Shown here one piece after another: positions 1 through 9,035 of a stretch of DNA of 11,523 bases. Within the stretch, counting starts at the first letter, position 1. Every line of letters begins with the position of its first letter. The stretch covers positions 287,817 through 299,339 of the forward strand of contig NW_003114463.1 in assembly GCF_000003605.2 (NCBI RefSeq). The letters are read 5' to 3'. This DNA is from Saccoglossus kowalevskii (Eukaryota > Hemichordata > Enteropneusta > Harrimaniidae). The notes beneath the pieces are model-generated. The model was not told the origin of the DNA. It was given only the letters and a program-made list of their open reading frames with translations, and searched no databases. A program made the translations under genes and the position numbers.

Positions 1-880
1 GACAAAGTATCTCGGATGCGGGTTCTATGCTGGTAAATTCTGAATATAACCACTGCACGGTCGACTCGAAACACGAGGAGACCGGAAAGAAAACGGCAGC
101 GAGCCCTGGTGCTGTCATTACATCTATATATTGCTAAATACATTGAAAATAAAAGACGACATGCACGAGGGGAACGAATTACAGTTGTAAAAGGTGCCGC
201 CATGAAAACCAACTGCTTACGTAGTGGCGCCGGATTTTAATTTCTTTGTTGTGAAAAATACTACACATAAAGGGGAAAACGACACAAGGGTAAAAATGAC
301 AAGGAAAACTTATCCTACCAGCTACAATGTCGAATGCCGTGCAGCGGCAACAACTCAAGCTATAAATCCGGACAGGAAAAAAAAGCAGGCGATCCAGCAG
401 AGCTCGCTAGATTTCATCTCCACTCGGCGGAGAGAAATTAAGAGTGATGGACGGCTACCTATGGCGTTGCCATGTGGCCTCAGGTCACGTGGGTTCGTGA
501 CGTAAGGGGTAAAAGAATCTTGAGGTCATGGGGCTTCCCTGACCTAGATTCTATCTCTCCGTCACCGGCAGAATCGCTGATTAATGCCTACAGTTCAAAA
601 TAGTCATTTTGACTGACCGGAGTCTATGGTGGGTAATTGAACGTAGTGAATTGACATAGTCCCTGTACGTTGTCACTGTAAGATGATTGCTATAGAAATA
701 TGTACACTTTAAAAGTTGCATTCCTACTTTGTATAACATGTAGACCACCTACTTTTATACCAATGAGGAACATGGGAAATGATATAATGAATTTGTTTGG
801 CAACAAATCCTGAAATATTGGAACACTGGGGATAGATTTAGATTCACAGAAACATCACGTTTAATTGGTAACAGTGTCTA
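1..880. other. Unassigned flank, no supported gene
   Basis: No exon could be assigned on either strand. The first 620 bases are visibly richer in GC and CpG than the AT-rich sequence that follows, which would fit a promoter or the edge of a neighbouring gene. A perfect E-box CACGTG at 486-491 is followed closely by a CRE-like TGACGTAA at 498-505, and a partial X-box-like GTTGCCATGTGGC lies just upstream. The longest open frame here (about 224-505, plus) begins with GTG rather than ATG and shows no family resemblance. Because ARMC9 is transcribed leftward, its later exons could in principle lie here, but I did not find the expected coiled-coil sequence. Confidence 0.35.
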
Positions 881-892
881 GGTATTCCTTAA

Positions 893-1133
893 AGGGCGGT
901 AGTCGTCGCACCACGCATGGGCCAGATATGGGTCTGATATAAACGAAGATGGCGACTTTGACTGTTGCGCAGACCAACGAGTACAAACTAAGAGGTTACC
1001 AAGCTTTAATTTGATTTTATAGGAATCAAAGGAGTCGTCAGTGGTAATTAGTGCAAGTGGCGCCCATGGCAAAGTGTGGGAAAATCAATGTTTATCAACA
1101 CAAATGTCGCACATGCACGATGACTATCGCCCT
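893..1133. mobile_element. MITE with TTAA target duplication (241 bp)
   Basis: The left end reads AGGGCGGTAGTCGTCG and the right end, reverse-complemented, reads AGGGCGATAGTCATCG, so 14 of 16 terminal bases match as inverted repeats. TTAA stands immediately outside both ends (889-892 and 1134-1137), as expected for a TTAA-specific cut-and-paste element. At 241 bp it cannot encode a transposase, so it is a non-autonomous element. TTAA duplication is typical of the piggyBac superfamily, but the ends are not enough to prove that assignment. The short minus-strand open frame across it is not a gene. Confidence 0.75.
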
Positions 1134-1354
1134 TTAAATTAAACATACGTTTTATTATTGTAATCACTCTAGATTATTTGCATGTAGACATTTTGATGTA
1201 TTCAGAACTTACTCTATTGTAGGAGTGCAACCCAAATTAATCTGTTGGATATGATTTCTCAAGAATTGTACAAAACCAAAAACACAGAGGTATTCTGCAG
1301 ATCATACAAAGTGGGAGCGCAACTTTGAAATACAATGTTTTTTTCAAAGGATAC

Positions 1355-1606
1355 ATAAATTTCAAATAACTTTGGCTGTGGATGAGATTTCAATGCCAAG
1401 GTGAGAAATTTCTCCAATCTCATCTGTAAATCTGGCACCCAGCTGTCTTGAAATAGCTCTTTGAATGACGGATGATGAGCAGGATTTGGTACAAACGGTA
1501 ATGCATAAAAAGGAAGAAATTCTGTAGTTTGGCTCAAAGACGCTCCTCTTGTTTCTAAAAATGTCTTGAATTCCTGCATGGCCTCTTCTGTCTTTGTTTT
1601 ATTTGG
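1355..1606 (-). CDS. ARMC9: ARMC9 coding exon 4 (partial gene)
   Basis: This exon supplies 84 codons of ARMC9. It is read from 1606 leftward after a good acceptor (TTACAG at 1612-1607) and starts in phase 0. The centre is almost identical to vertebrate ARMC9: [16 protein letters not shown], then [12 protein letters not shown], preceded by [14 protein letters not shown]. It corresponds to human residues of roughly 120-200, the conserved region between the LisH domain and the armadillo repeats. The 3' limit is less sure: after the codons for FEIY I place a weak donor (GTATCC), because the following residues up to the stop near 1259 no longer resemble the family. The next exon, expected to begin a coiled coil, was not found to the left. 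Confidence 0.9.
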
Positions 1607-1733
1607 CTGTAACACAACGAAGACATCGAAAAACAATGATTCAGAAACAATAACAAATAGTTCAGATGTCAGGAATTGGGGTTTCACAGCAATTTTTACA
1701 TAATATTATCCTTTTTTTAACTTGTACACTCAC

Positions 1734-1910
1734 CTCATTTCCAGTAATTAATGAATATTTGATGGGATATATAGCAAAGTATATACTAATATAAAACTCT
1801 AGTTTCTTGCAAACAGGGTCATTATTCCGGATCTTCTCAGGCACATTGTCATCCCAAAGTTTGAAGAATTCCCTCCTCGCACCAAGTTGAAACATATTGA
1901 GGATATCAGA
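1734..1910 (-). CDS. ARMC9: ARMC9 coding exon 3 (partial gene)
   Basis: This exon supplies 59 codons of ARMC9, bounded by an acceptor (TTTTCTAG, AG at 1912-1911) and a strong donor (GAG|GTGAGT, GT at 1733-1732), both phase 0. The translation starts SDILNMF and contains EFFKLWDDNVPEKIR and KKLEFYISIYFAIYPIKY. These align without gaps to the human FFDLWEEHI and QKLEFYLHIHFAIYLLKY region. Joining it to exon 4 across a short 127 bp intron keeps the frame and reproduces the family order. An open frame starts at an internal methionine, but the homology extends upstream of it to the splice site, so that methionine is not the protein start. Confidence 0.93.
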
Positions 1911-2072
1911 CTAGAAAATAAAATTAATCAAAGTTAAACATACAATATTTAGGTCACCAATGTAATGAGTATTAAAAGTAATCACCCTCTAGACGTTATT
2001 GTATCCAGTGAAAATGACACAAAAGGGAAAAAGGACATCAGCACACCAACAAACCACTGATTTTCACATTAA

Positions 2073-2616
2073 GATAGAAGCCTAGTCAAAATTTTTGATA
2101 AAATTGGTCATAAATCGCATGACAATGTTCATTAGTTTATTATGTACAATCATGAAAGTAATATCCCATGGTACAATAAAATAGCATTATTTTGTGTGTT
2201 ACAGTTAAGCTTTTTGAGAAATGTGTCCTATATCTTGAAAATTGCTATATTTAGAACAATTCCATAGAACACAATGTTGAAGAAAAATTGCATTTTTTGA
2301 CACTTTTTAAAACCCAGATTTTTTAAATAATTCAGAATAACAAAACATACTCCATCATTAACAATATATGATTTTTTTCAGCCTATGTCACCAGGCTAGA
2401 TTTTGAGATATTTCTCTGCCATAGAAACATGTGGTAAAAGTGTTATAATAGTGTCAAAATGGAGACTTTCTACTAAAATACAACCATCAATTTCTCGAAA
2501 AAAAGGCTCGTGACCCCAAACTTTTTTTAGGTCAATATTCTTATATTGCCTTGGAGTACAGTTTATTGAAAAATGAATAAATTCTGGGTATTATAATTCA
2601 TGAGTGGGCTTCTACC
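2073..2616. mobile_element. TTAA-flanked TIR element in ARMC9 intron 2 (544 bp)
   Basis: TTAA at 2069-2072 is followed by GATAGAAGCC, and the right end reads GGCTTCTACC before TTAA at 2617-2620. As inverted repeats the ends match at 9 of 10 bases, or 13 of 14 with the TTAA included; matching fades beyond that. The interior is AT-rich with no long open frame, so this would be a non-autonomous element. It lies within the 974 bp intron between ARMC9 exons 2 and 3 and makes up over half of it. The ends differ from those of the TTAA element at 893-1133, so the two belong to different families. The short TIR leaves some room for coincidence. Confidence 0.6.
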
Positions 2617-2884
2617 TTAACAAACTGTCTAAGGTTGACTTCTTTTCCCATTTATTTTGTTTATCTACAGAATTTTTCAGCAGGCATAAAAGATGAAGCA
2701 TTAATACCATGAATTCTCTTATTTTAACTGAAAATCATTATGCTAAAAACAGCAATTCGGGTAGACTAAAGTAATTTATTTTCATAAAATGACCTGGAAA
2801 CAAGTGGGGAATATGTATTTTTCGCTGACTTTCCCCTTCAGCAAAAATAAATTCCATCAAAAAGTAATTCTAAATCTATTATAC

Positions 2885-3007
2885 CTGAATGTCAAGTTTC
2901 TGTTTGTTCCATTGTGGTCTTGGGCGACTTTTCACTATCTTTCCTCTTTCCTTGGTTTCAGTATCAAATGAGTTAACAGTTCTACCATAATTACAAAATT
3001 CAAGATA
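2885..3007 (-). CDS. ARMC9: ARMC9 coding exon 2 (end of LisH domain)
   Basis: This exon supplies 41 codons of ARMC9 and has no start codon of its own. Read leftward from 3007 it follows an excellent acceptor (TTTTCTTGCAG) and ends CAG|GTATAA, phase 0 at both ends. The translation begins YLEFCNYGRTVNSFDTE, the second helix of a LisH domain, matching human YLDFAEFEDTLKTFSKE. It ends KLDIQ, equivalent to human LTIQ at the same exon boundary. The middle part (around KIVKSRPRPQW) is lysine and arginine rich and diverged. Joined to exon 1 it completes the LisH pattern. Confidence 0.9.
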
Positions 3008-3177
3008 CTGCAAGAAAACATTATTAGTATTGTTAACTATAAACATGTAAATGTTGTGATGAAATGAGTCAAATGTTGTTTCAGTTCTTGAATCAATTTT
3101 TCACTTTATCATCATTACGCCATTCATACAAATGTTGAATAATAGTCATACAGTCTGCTGCATTGTAGGAGTTCCTT

Positions 3178-3660
3178 CTAAAAAGAGAATCGTTTAAAAA
3201 AAATTAAAAATTTGAAACAAAACAACTTAATGACTATGTAATTGCACCAAACCTTGATCAAATATTCAGTTGACTGAAAAGATTCTCCATGCCAAGTTTC
3301 ATCAACATTGGTCAAAGGATTTTTAAGATGTAACCAAAAGAAATAAGTACAATGCACATAGGAGCAAGAACCATTTCTCAATGGATCGCTGTGATGCCCC
3401 AAAAACCTGCGAAATATAATTTTCTTCACTGTGATGCTTCGAGAAGCAAACCAACAAACCAACGTGAGAGCAATAGCTATCTTGGTGTGCTAGAAATCTA
3501 AATGATTAAAGTGGAGAAATTCTCATTATGACATATCTTTATTGTTTGAGCATTTAATCATGATTCATGCACAGAGCATTTTTCTATGTCAGTTCTATAT
3601 TTAAACAAGCAGCCTGTCGGCTGAAATAGCTCCGCTGTTAGCAATGCACATTTCAATTAG
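3178..3660. other. ARMC9 intron 1 segment without recognised content
   Basis: This AT-rich intronic DNA contains a 94-codon minus-strand open frame (3462-3178). It has no recognisable domain, and its lysine and phenylalanine-rich tail comes from A/T runs. I see no splice-bounded ARMC9-like sequence. Parts of it read like a dispersed repeat, but no ends could be defined. Confidence 0.3.
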
Positions 3661-3664
3661 AACT

Positions 3665-4035
3665 GAAGATATCATTAAAAAATGAACAATAGGTATAGGT
3701 AGTACCGAAGCAATCAGACTTGCTGTTTTAAACAAGAATTCGAAAATATCTCTTTTTACCAAAAATGACAAAAGTATTCATCAAAATTAGAGAATTGAAG
3801 ATATCATCACAAAATGAACAGATCAGAGAGAGGTCCATCTGAGGTACCTATATGTATAGTATCAAAGCAATCAGACTTGCAGATTTTTACATCAAATAGA
3901 AAATATCACTTTTTACCAAAAATGACAAAAATATTCATGAAATTAGAGAATTGAAAATATCACAAAATGAACAAATCTGAGAGAGGTCTACCTGAGGTAC
4001 TTATATATGTAATATCAAAGCAATTGGACAATCTA
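3665..4035. repeat. Diverged tandem repeat, about 156 bp unit
   Basis: Three successive copies start at about 3665, 3797 and 3953, each with GAAGATATCA or GAAAATATCA. They share TACCAAAAATGACAAAA, ATTAGAGAATTGAA, AAAATGAACA and AAAGCAATCAGACTTGC. The first spacing is 132 bp and the second 156 bp; copy 1 lacks the segment reading GAGAGAGGTCCATCTGAG that is present in copies 2 and 3. Copy 3 loses similarity after about 4035. The array lies in ARMC9 intron 1. The open frame crossing it (3967-4149) is a by-product of the repeat. Confidence 0.75.
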
Positions 4036-4239
4036 CCCAAGGTACAAATATACATTTGTACCAAGTTTTCAAGAAGAAGTCAAAGGAGTAAAAAGTTGAC
4101 AACAATTTTTTTCAACCCTGATACATGTATTATGATTGTTGACATATAAATCATAAGCTTTGACTCAATTCCAGATACCTTTGGTGTCCAGTGAGCCACT
4201 TGCAGTGAGGGACAAGACAAACTTGGGCAAGAAGTGAAG

Positions 4240-4440
4240 ATCAACGATATTACTGCAAATAACTTTTAGCAGTGTTTTGTTGGCTACACAGATGCATCAA
4301 CTATTTATATATTATTTGACACTGGAAGTTCAAATTTCTCCAGCACATGTCCAGTGTATATTTCAAACAAATACCATTGAGGGCAATATTCATAAACTGG
4401 ACAATGAACAGTACAGCAAAAGTGAAAACACAGACTGGAA
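4240..4440 (+). pseudogene. Relic of an aspartic protease (family A1)
   Basis: At 4318-4338 the plus strand encodes DTGSSNF, the hallmark around the first catalytic aspartate of pepsin-like proteases. In the same frame upstream (4276-4317) are FVG and then IYILF, placed much as the VGTPPQ-TFNVLF segment precedes DTGSSN in pepsins and beta-secretases. The frame is open for only 36 codons, between TAG at 4267 and TGA at 4378. With a frameshift, an upstream YYCK resembles the YY start of the same strand. Another frame downstream gives NSTAKVKTQTG, which loosely recalls the SSTY…TQG segment of beta-secretases. It sits inside ARMC9 intron 1 on the opposite strand. It is most likely a decayed copy; a small exon of a nested gene is the alternative. 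The motif is clear, the rest weak. Confidence 0.5.
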
Positions 4441-5057
4441 ACCAAGCCTATCATAACATGCATGTATGGACACATTTCTTAAATTTGCATTCCTACTGTA
4501 GAAAATCTCTCACTAACCCCTGTAATTATCATAAGGACTTTGGATTTTGAACGATTGGTGATAAATCTTATCAAACAGAACTTAGAATGCCATGTACCGG
4601 TAATTGTTAAACACCACAACTTTCAGTGCAGACCAGCTTTAGTGCTCCATAATTTTAGGATTCAGTGGGAGGTGTTCTGTATATAACACAAAGGGGAAAT
4701 GCAAGTTTAAGTTTAATATCGTTGTGTATTAAGGAAGATCAAAATTTGGTTAATGATTATTTTTCCTGCCTAATTGTTATATATCTACAGCATAACAAGT
4801 TTGGACACATTTCTTTTAATTACGTTTATCGGATGGGATGAAATTAGATTTGTGGCTATTAACTAGATTCACACTAGGAAAAGAGTCGTGATTCAAATTC
4901 TGCCCCTCCCATTCAAAATGACTAAATGTAACTTAAAAAAGTGTGAAACTCCGATTCAACAACTTTTGAGTCAAACAAAACATGTGCATTCAACTGACTT
5001 AGACGACACATTGGTGTAAATAAAATGATAGTGTTTTCACAAACTGAAACTACTTAC
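4441..5057. other. ARMC9 intron 1, proximal part
   Basis: This AT-rich intron sequence lies next to ARMC9 exon 1. Short open frames occur, but none shows a domain or is framed by splice sites on the minus strand. No repeat with definable ends was seen. Confidence 0.4.
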
Positions 5058-5132
5058 TTCTTTAACAATGCTATTCAATTCATCTTCAAATGCAACAACA
5101 GAATCCGTCACTCCTGTCTTTTTAGAAGCCAT
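5058..5132 (-). CDS. ARMC9: ARMC9 coding exon 1 (start codon, first half of LisH)
   Basis: This exon gives the first 25 codons of ARMC9, a LisH and armadillo-repeat protein that in vertebrates acts at the basal body and ciliary base and is mutated in Joubert syndrome. The ATG (5132-5130) has a favourable context (A at -3, G at +4), and the exon ends GAA|GTAAGT, a consensus donor. The sequence ends FEDELNSIVKE, which with YLEFCNYGRTVNSF from exon 2 fits the LisH pattern LN..I.EYL...GY..T...F. This split falls at the same place as in the human protein (LVKE/YLDF). The frame stays open upstream of the ATG, but an acceptor (TTTATATTTCAG, AG at 5195-5194) shows that the exon probably starts at 5193, leaving a 61-base 5' UTR that carries a TTG repeat. 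The first 14 residues are not conserved. Confidence 0.85.
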
Positions 5133-5144
5133 ATTCAGATTCCT

Positions 5145-5160
5145 CAACAACAACAACAAC
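5145..5160. repeat. (CAA)n microsatellite in ARMC9 5' UTR
   Basis: Five CAA units on the plus strand are read as TTG or GTT units in the ARMC9 transcript, 13 bases upstream of its start codon. Tracts like this are prone to length variation. Confidence 0.8.
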
Positions 5161-5435
5161 AGCACAGCATTATATGGACAATTAGATACAAAACTGAAAT
5201 ATAAATGAAAGACAAATACAATAGAACTAAAAACAAAGATAGACAATGTCACAAATCATTCGTCTATTACATGCACTGAAATGAGACATCCATGTGTATA
5301 AAGTGTGTTGAAATACTAATGTTATATGAAACCCCAAAATACTGTGTGATTCATTAATAACAAGTTTAGCTTTCACTCAAAGATTATACTTTAAGAGTGA
5401 TTGGCATTTTAGAACAGAAAAGTACATGTAATGTT

Positions 5436-5603
5436 ATATTCAGGGCTTGAAATAAACTTTAAATTCACTTGTCCAAAATACATGTAGATTTTATATTTAC
5501 TATAGTCTGTTAAGGCAAGTGAGTTACTATTTGTCAGAATGGCTATTTTTTCACGTCCCGGGCTATTGGACTACCCTTACCGGTAGTGTCAAGCCTTGAA
5601 TAT
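5436..5603. mobile_element. Short TIR element (168 bp)
   Basis: The left end ATATTCAGGGCTTGA and the right end TCAAGCCTTGAATAT are inverted repeats over 15 bases with one mismatch. The interior contains a GC-rich stretch, CACGTCCCGGGC, and then TACCGGTA, unlike the AT-rich surroundings. There is no coding capacity. No clear target duplication was found, so the superfamily is unknown. It lies upstream of ARMC9 coding exon 1, probably in the 5' UTR intron. Confidence 0.55.
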
Positions 5604-6723
5604 TATGACGTTATTACAAGGATACTGCAAATAATGCACAAAGACAGTACAGCGAGAGTATTGACTGAAACATAGCGAAAGTTGAGGCAATCACTTCTTG
5701 AAAGAAAGCTCTGAATTGACTGACCAAAATAGTGAAAACTTTCTCGATATGAACTTTATGTTTTTCATATGGAAATACTGCATAAACTTTCATTATTTAG
5801 GGTTAGTATTTCCTAATTAAGTAGGATCAAGATACCCTGTGCTATACTCAAAAAAAATTATGACATTTTGTAATTAATGGAGATACAGCAACAGATGTGT
5901 AATAATAGATGATATAAAAAGGTGTGATAATATTTAAAGAATCACACTGACTTGACTTTTGATTCAATTTACGAGTACGCTGAAACAAACAATTCACAAG
6001 CGTAGGAAAGACAGCTGATCTAACAAAAATACTCATCTCTACTGACAAAATCTTTACTTCAACTGCAAGATTGAGAAAGTAGTGACAGTTGTTGTTACCG
6101 GTATATATATATTCGTATTCAGGACCCCAGCCCATATACTAAATATTAACATTTACACAGTATACTATGTATTCAAAGTCATTGGTCCAATAACGAAGAA
6201 TACCATATAAGATATGACCTATCTTTGATTTTGAATGTAATAAAACAAAATAAAACTATACTTTCAATATCTATTTTTATATGTTTATATTTTATTTGAT
6301 GACATGACTCTATGGAAATCATCTTTGATGTGTTTTTATTTTCGTTTTTTTTTAAGCGATTGTAAATGAAACTTAAGTGCTGTTGTGAATTCAAATATAT
6401 AATATTAATTTTTTTCACTCGAAACTTGCGCTCAATAGGAAAATCAGACATCTAGCTAGAAGGTAAAATTGTGGTGAAACAGTAACTTTACAGTTAAGAA
6501 CAAGTATATGATTCGTGTTTATCCGTGATTCGCCTGTCTATTTCGCCTGTACGACAGGGTCCCGGTATGTTGTATGGAACTTACGAAAACAACAAAAATA
6601 TTTAAAGTACATGTACATTATTCACTCGATCGTCCTTCAATTAGAAATTATTAATCAAAAATATAAATTCTTGGCTACTCACACAGCTATTAATTTCCGG
6701 TGGATCTAAGATTATGAACTTAC
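5604..6723. other. Upstream region or probable 5' UTR intron of ARMC9
   Basis: This is AT-rich sequence with no supported coding exon. A 95-codon minus-strand open frame (6135-5848) contains splice-like signals, for example TTTGTTTCAG near 5985, but no family resemblance. A short TTCGCCTGT duplication occurs around 6530-6550. The stretch is probably intronic if ARMC9 transcription begins near 6.7-6.9 kb. Confidence 0.35.
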
Positions 6724-7100
6724 TGGGCTACTTTTAACGACCACCTTCCCTCTCAGGAGTAAACAGTTTCCGCTACCAAAAACAACGTCGACCTTTCGGC
6801 AAATAAAATATGTTGTTATGGTCAATGAAAGCTTGATGCTGAATGGCCAATGGCTGTAGCCGTTATGTGAGCTTACTGTTAAGTTAGTATATGTTTAAGC
6901 AAGTTTTGCTACTTAAAAATACAATTGTCATCTGTTATAAGCAATGCATCGATATGTGTCTGTGTTCATACTGCTATTTTGAGAGATATGTACAACGGGT
7001 AAGACAAACTCTCTGAACACTATCAATTCGTAATCATCCAATCAAATTACTCGTTTTTTAGCTACAGTGAGTACCGACTGCGCATGTCACGACATTTAAA
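6724..7100. promoter_or_regulatory. Putative bidirectional promoter of ARMC9 and PPIH
   Basis: The region lies just upstream of the PPIH start codon. It holds CCAAT motifs at 6847-6851 (inside GGCCAATGG) and 7038-7042. On the minus strand, a GTAAGT donor with GT at 6723-6722 ends a moderately GC-rich segment (to about 6795) that could be a non-coding first exon of ARMC9, splicing to the acceptor before 5193. If so, both genes would start within a few hundred bases of each other. No TATA box is obvious at a convincing position. The promoter role is inferred from gene position and CCAAT motifs. Confidence 0.4.
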
Positions 7101-7169
7101 ATGGCAGCGCCCGGTCATACGAATCCTGATAACCCAGTCATATTTTTTGACGTGTCTGTTGGTGGTCAG
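7101..7169 (+). CDS. PPIH: PPIH coding exon 1 (cyclophilin H, partial gene)
   Basis: This exon holds the first 23 codons of PPIH (cyclophilin H, also U4/U6-20K), a nuclear peptidyl-prolyl cis-trans isomerase. It binds PRPF4 in the U4/U6.U5 tri-snRNP during pre-mRNA splicing. The ATG has a good context (AAAATGG). The translation contains NPDNPVIFFDVSVGGQ, closely matching human SPVNPVVFFDVSIGGQ, and ends CAG|GTATGT, a consensus donor, at the GGQ/E boundary expected for the gene. The variable N-terminus MAAPGHT is of family-like length and distinguishes this from CypA-type cyclophilins together with the FFDVSVGG motif. Confidence 0.92.
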
Positions 7170-8409
7170 GTATGTATACCGTAACTCTGATAACTTCCGT
7201 GAATTGGTCACTATTCGTGACATCAATTGCGACCTCTGAGTACGTATCGCTGTTTCGAAAGCTTATAATAACAAGCACGTGTGTGTGTCGATCGACTCGA
7301 CGAGTGGCTTGGCTTTGTGATAGTTACCGCCAGCTATAGACTTATTTGGGAAAACGGATTTGATGCCTTGGTACAGTGTTAGAGGCTCCCAATAGCTGAC
7401 AAAGGTTATTATACTGCAGCAATTTTGATGGCGTATATAAGAGAAAGCGTGACCATGCCGAAGTATTTAACCACTACAAGTTGTCATTTCAAGGCATCTC
7501 AATCCAAAATCATCGGTCCACGTTCTGTGTACACTCCCCGGCCCGGTTATCAGACGCTTATGTGAAATTCACAAATTATGGGTAAATAGCGACGGGCATT
7601 ATGGCAAATACGGTATCAAACAAAAGCAAAAACACTCTTCTTTCGAATTTTTACTAAGTGTCTAACGGTGGGAGGTCGGGTGAGCTATGACCATGACGTT
7701 ATACTTGCCTAGTATTCCGACAGCTTGCCTAAAATTCGAAGTTGATTTTATTCGCCAGTAATTGCTACATTTCTGCCATTTTGAACAAGTGCACGCTCAA
7801 ATATAATTCTGAGACCCAAAATCTCACAAAGTCGCACGCAATTTGCATCTACCGTCATTACAACCTCGTTCTAGGGCTCTAGTTTTTAGGACGAAAATAC
7901 CACTTTTAAATACATCGTTCAGCTAACAAAAAAAATTATTTATTTCTCCCAGTGTTAAGTGTCGGACTACATTTATATAATATGTACATATTCACATGTA
8001 CATCAGCTCATGGTACAGAAAAAAGATTTTTGCAACCTTGTTCAAGAACAGTTATTTCAGACTGACTCTTTAGCACCCATTGACACCTGGCAAACATTTA
8101 TCATTTCGGTTGTTATTCAAATTTATCAATATTATTTTGGGCAAGGATGAAGTCAGATATTCACCAGTTCGAAAAAAAAAACCTTTCTATCAACAGTTTT
8201 ATCAACTACAGACAATCCACAACAAGATAAGAATGCATTTTTTATTAGCAATGGAATTTGAGATACAGATTTTTCATCCAATTGTTGCTCATTTATATCA
8301 TTTTAGGAAGTGTCCTTGTGTATGTATTTGATAATTCAATGTGTTTAGTACTTGCCATTTAAAACCAATCTGACCAAAATGTAATGCCTTTGTTTCAAGT
8401 TATGACAAA
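7170..8409 (+). other. PPIH intron 1, left part
   Basis: This is intronic sequence following the exon 1 donor. It contains a CACGTG E-box near 7277-7282 followed by a short GT run, and otherwise nothing I can name. Short open frames at 7959-8331 overlap each other in different frames and have no domain character. Confidence 0.5.
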
Positions 8410-8791
8410 CATTTAAATGGGCATACACATTGTTTTTTGACTGGGCAGGAGTAAATAATAGTGAAAAGGTTGATGTTCCATACTGGGTTGCACTCACAAA
8501 CTTTCACTTGCACATGCTAAAACACTTTATTTATTTGTATTTTCAATGAACATTAATTGACACAATACTACATCAGGTTGAAGAATAGTCACTGACAGAT
8601 TCTTTAACCTCCTGTAGTAGTGTGTCAATTGATGGTCAATGTCTATGGATATTCTATACCGGAGTAATTTTTCTTCTATCATTTGAAATGGGCACACAGG
8701 CATTGTTTTTGAACAGGGAAGAAGTCCATAATAGTGGGAGGGTTATGTTCCATACTGGGGTGACTCACACACTTTCACTTACACATACAAG
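8410..8791 (+). repeat. Diverged direct repeat pair in PPIH intron 1
   Basis: The segment 8410-8520 recurs at 8680-8791, about 270 bp downstream, in the same orientation. Shared blocks include AAATGGGCA, CATTGTTTTT, ATAATAGTG, ATGTTCCATACTGGG and ACTTTCACTT, separated by small differences. Between the copies (8521-8679) the sequence is unrelated. This may be two insertions of one dispersed repeat or an old local duplication. The open frame at 8622-8831 simply crosses copy 2. Confidence 0.7.
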
Positions 8792-9035
8792 ACTCGTACC
8801 TCGACCGGCGCCAATGATGACCCTGATCTGACATCCTGATCTCACTGACCTGGTTATCAGTGTGCCATCGAACAGCATTGATTTATGTAGTCACAATGGA
8901 ATTCCAAAAATCAAACTGGTTCACCTTGGTGAGACTTCTCCCAAAGAGAAACTGAAATTAAGGTGTTGGTTCACAATTCCTTGTCGCACTTGCTTTTTAT
9001 ATAATGATTGCACTGACAATATTTTTTATTCACAG

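Noticed and set aside
224-505. 93-codon plus-strand open frame in the GC-richer left flank
   Set aside because: It begins with GTG, has no conserved motif and no splice or homology support.
878-1072. 64-codon minus-strand open frame
   Set aside because: It lies almost wholly within the TTAA-flanked MITE.
3178-3462. 94-codon minus-strand open frame in ARMC9 intron 1
   Set aside because: No domain or splice support. The tail is low-complexity translation of A/T runs.
5848-6135. 95-codon minus-strand open frame as an additional ARMC9 exon
   Set aside because: No resemblance to ARMC9. Exon 1 already supplies the start of the LisH domain and a good start codon.
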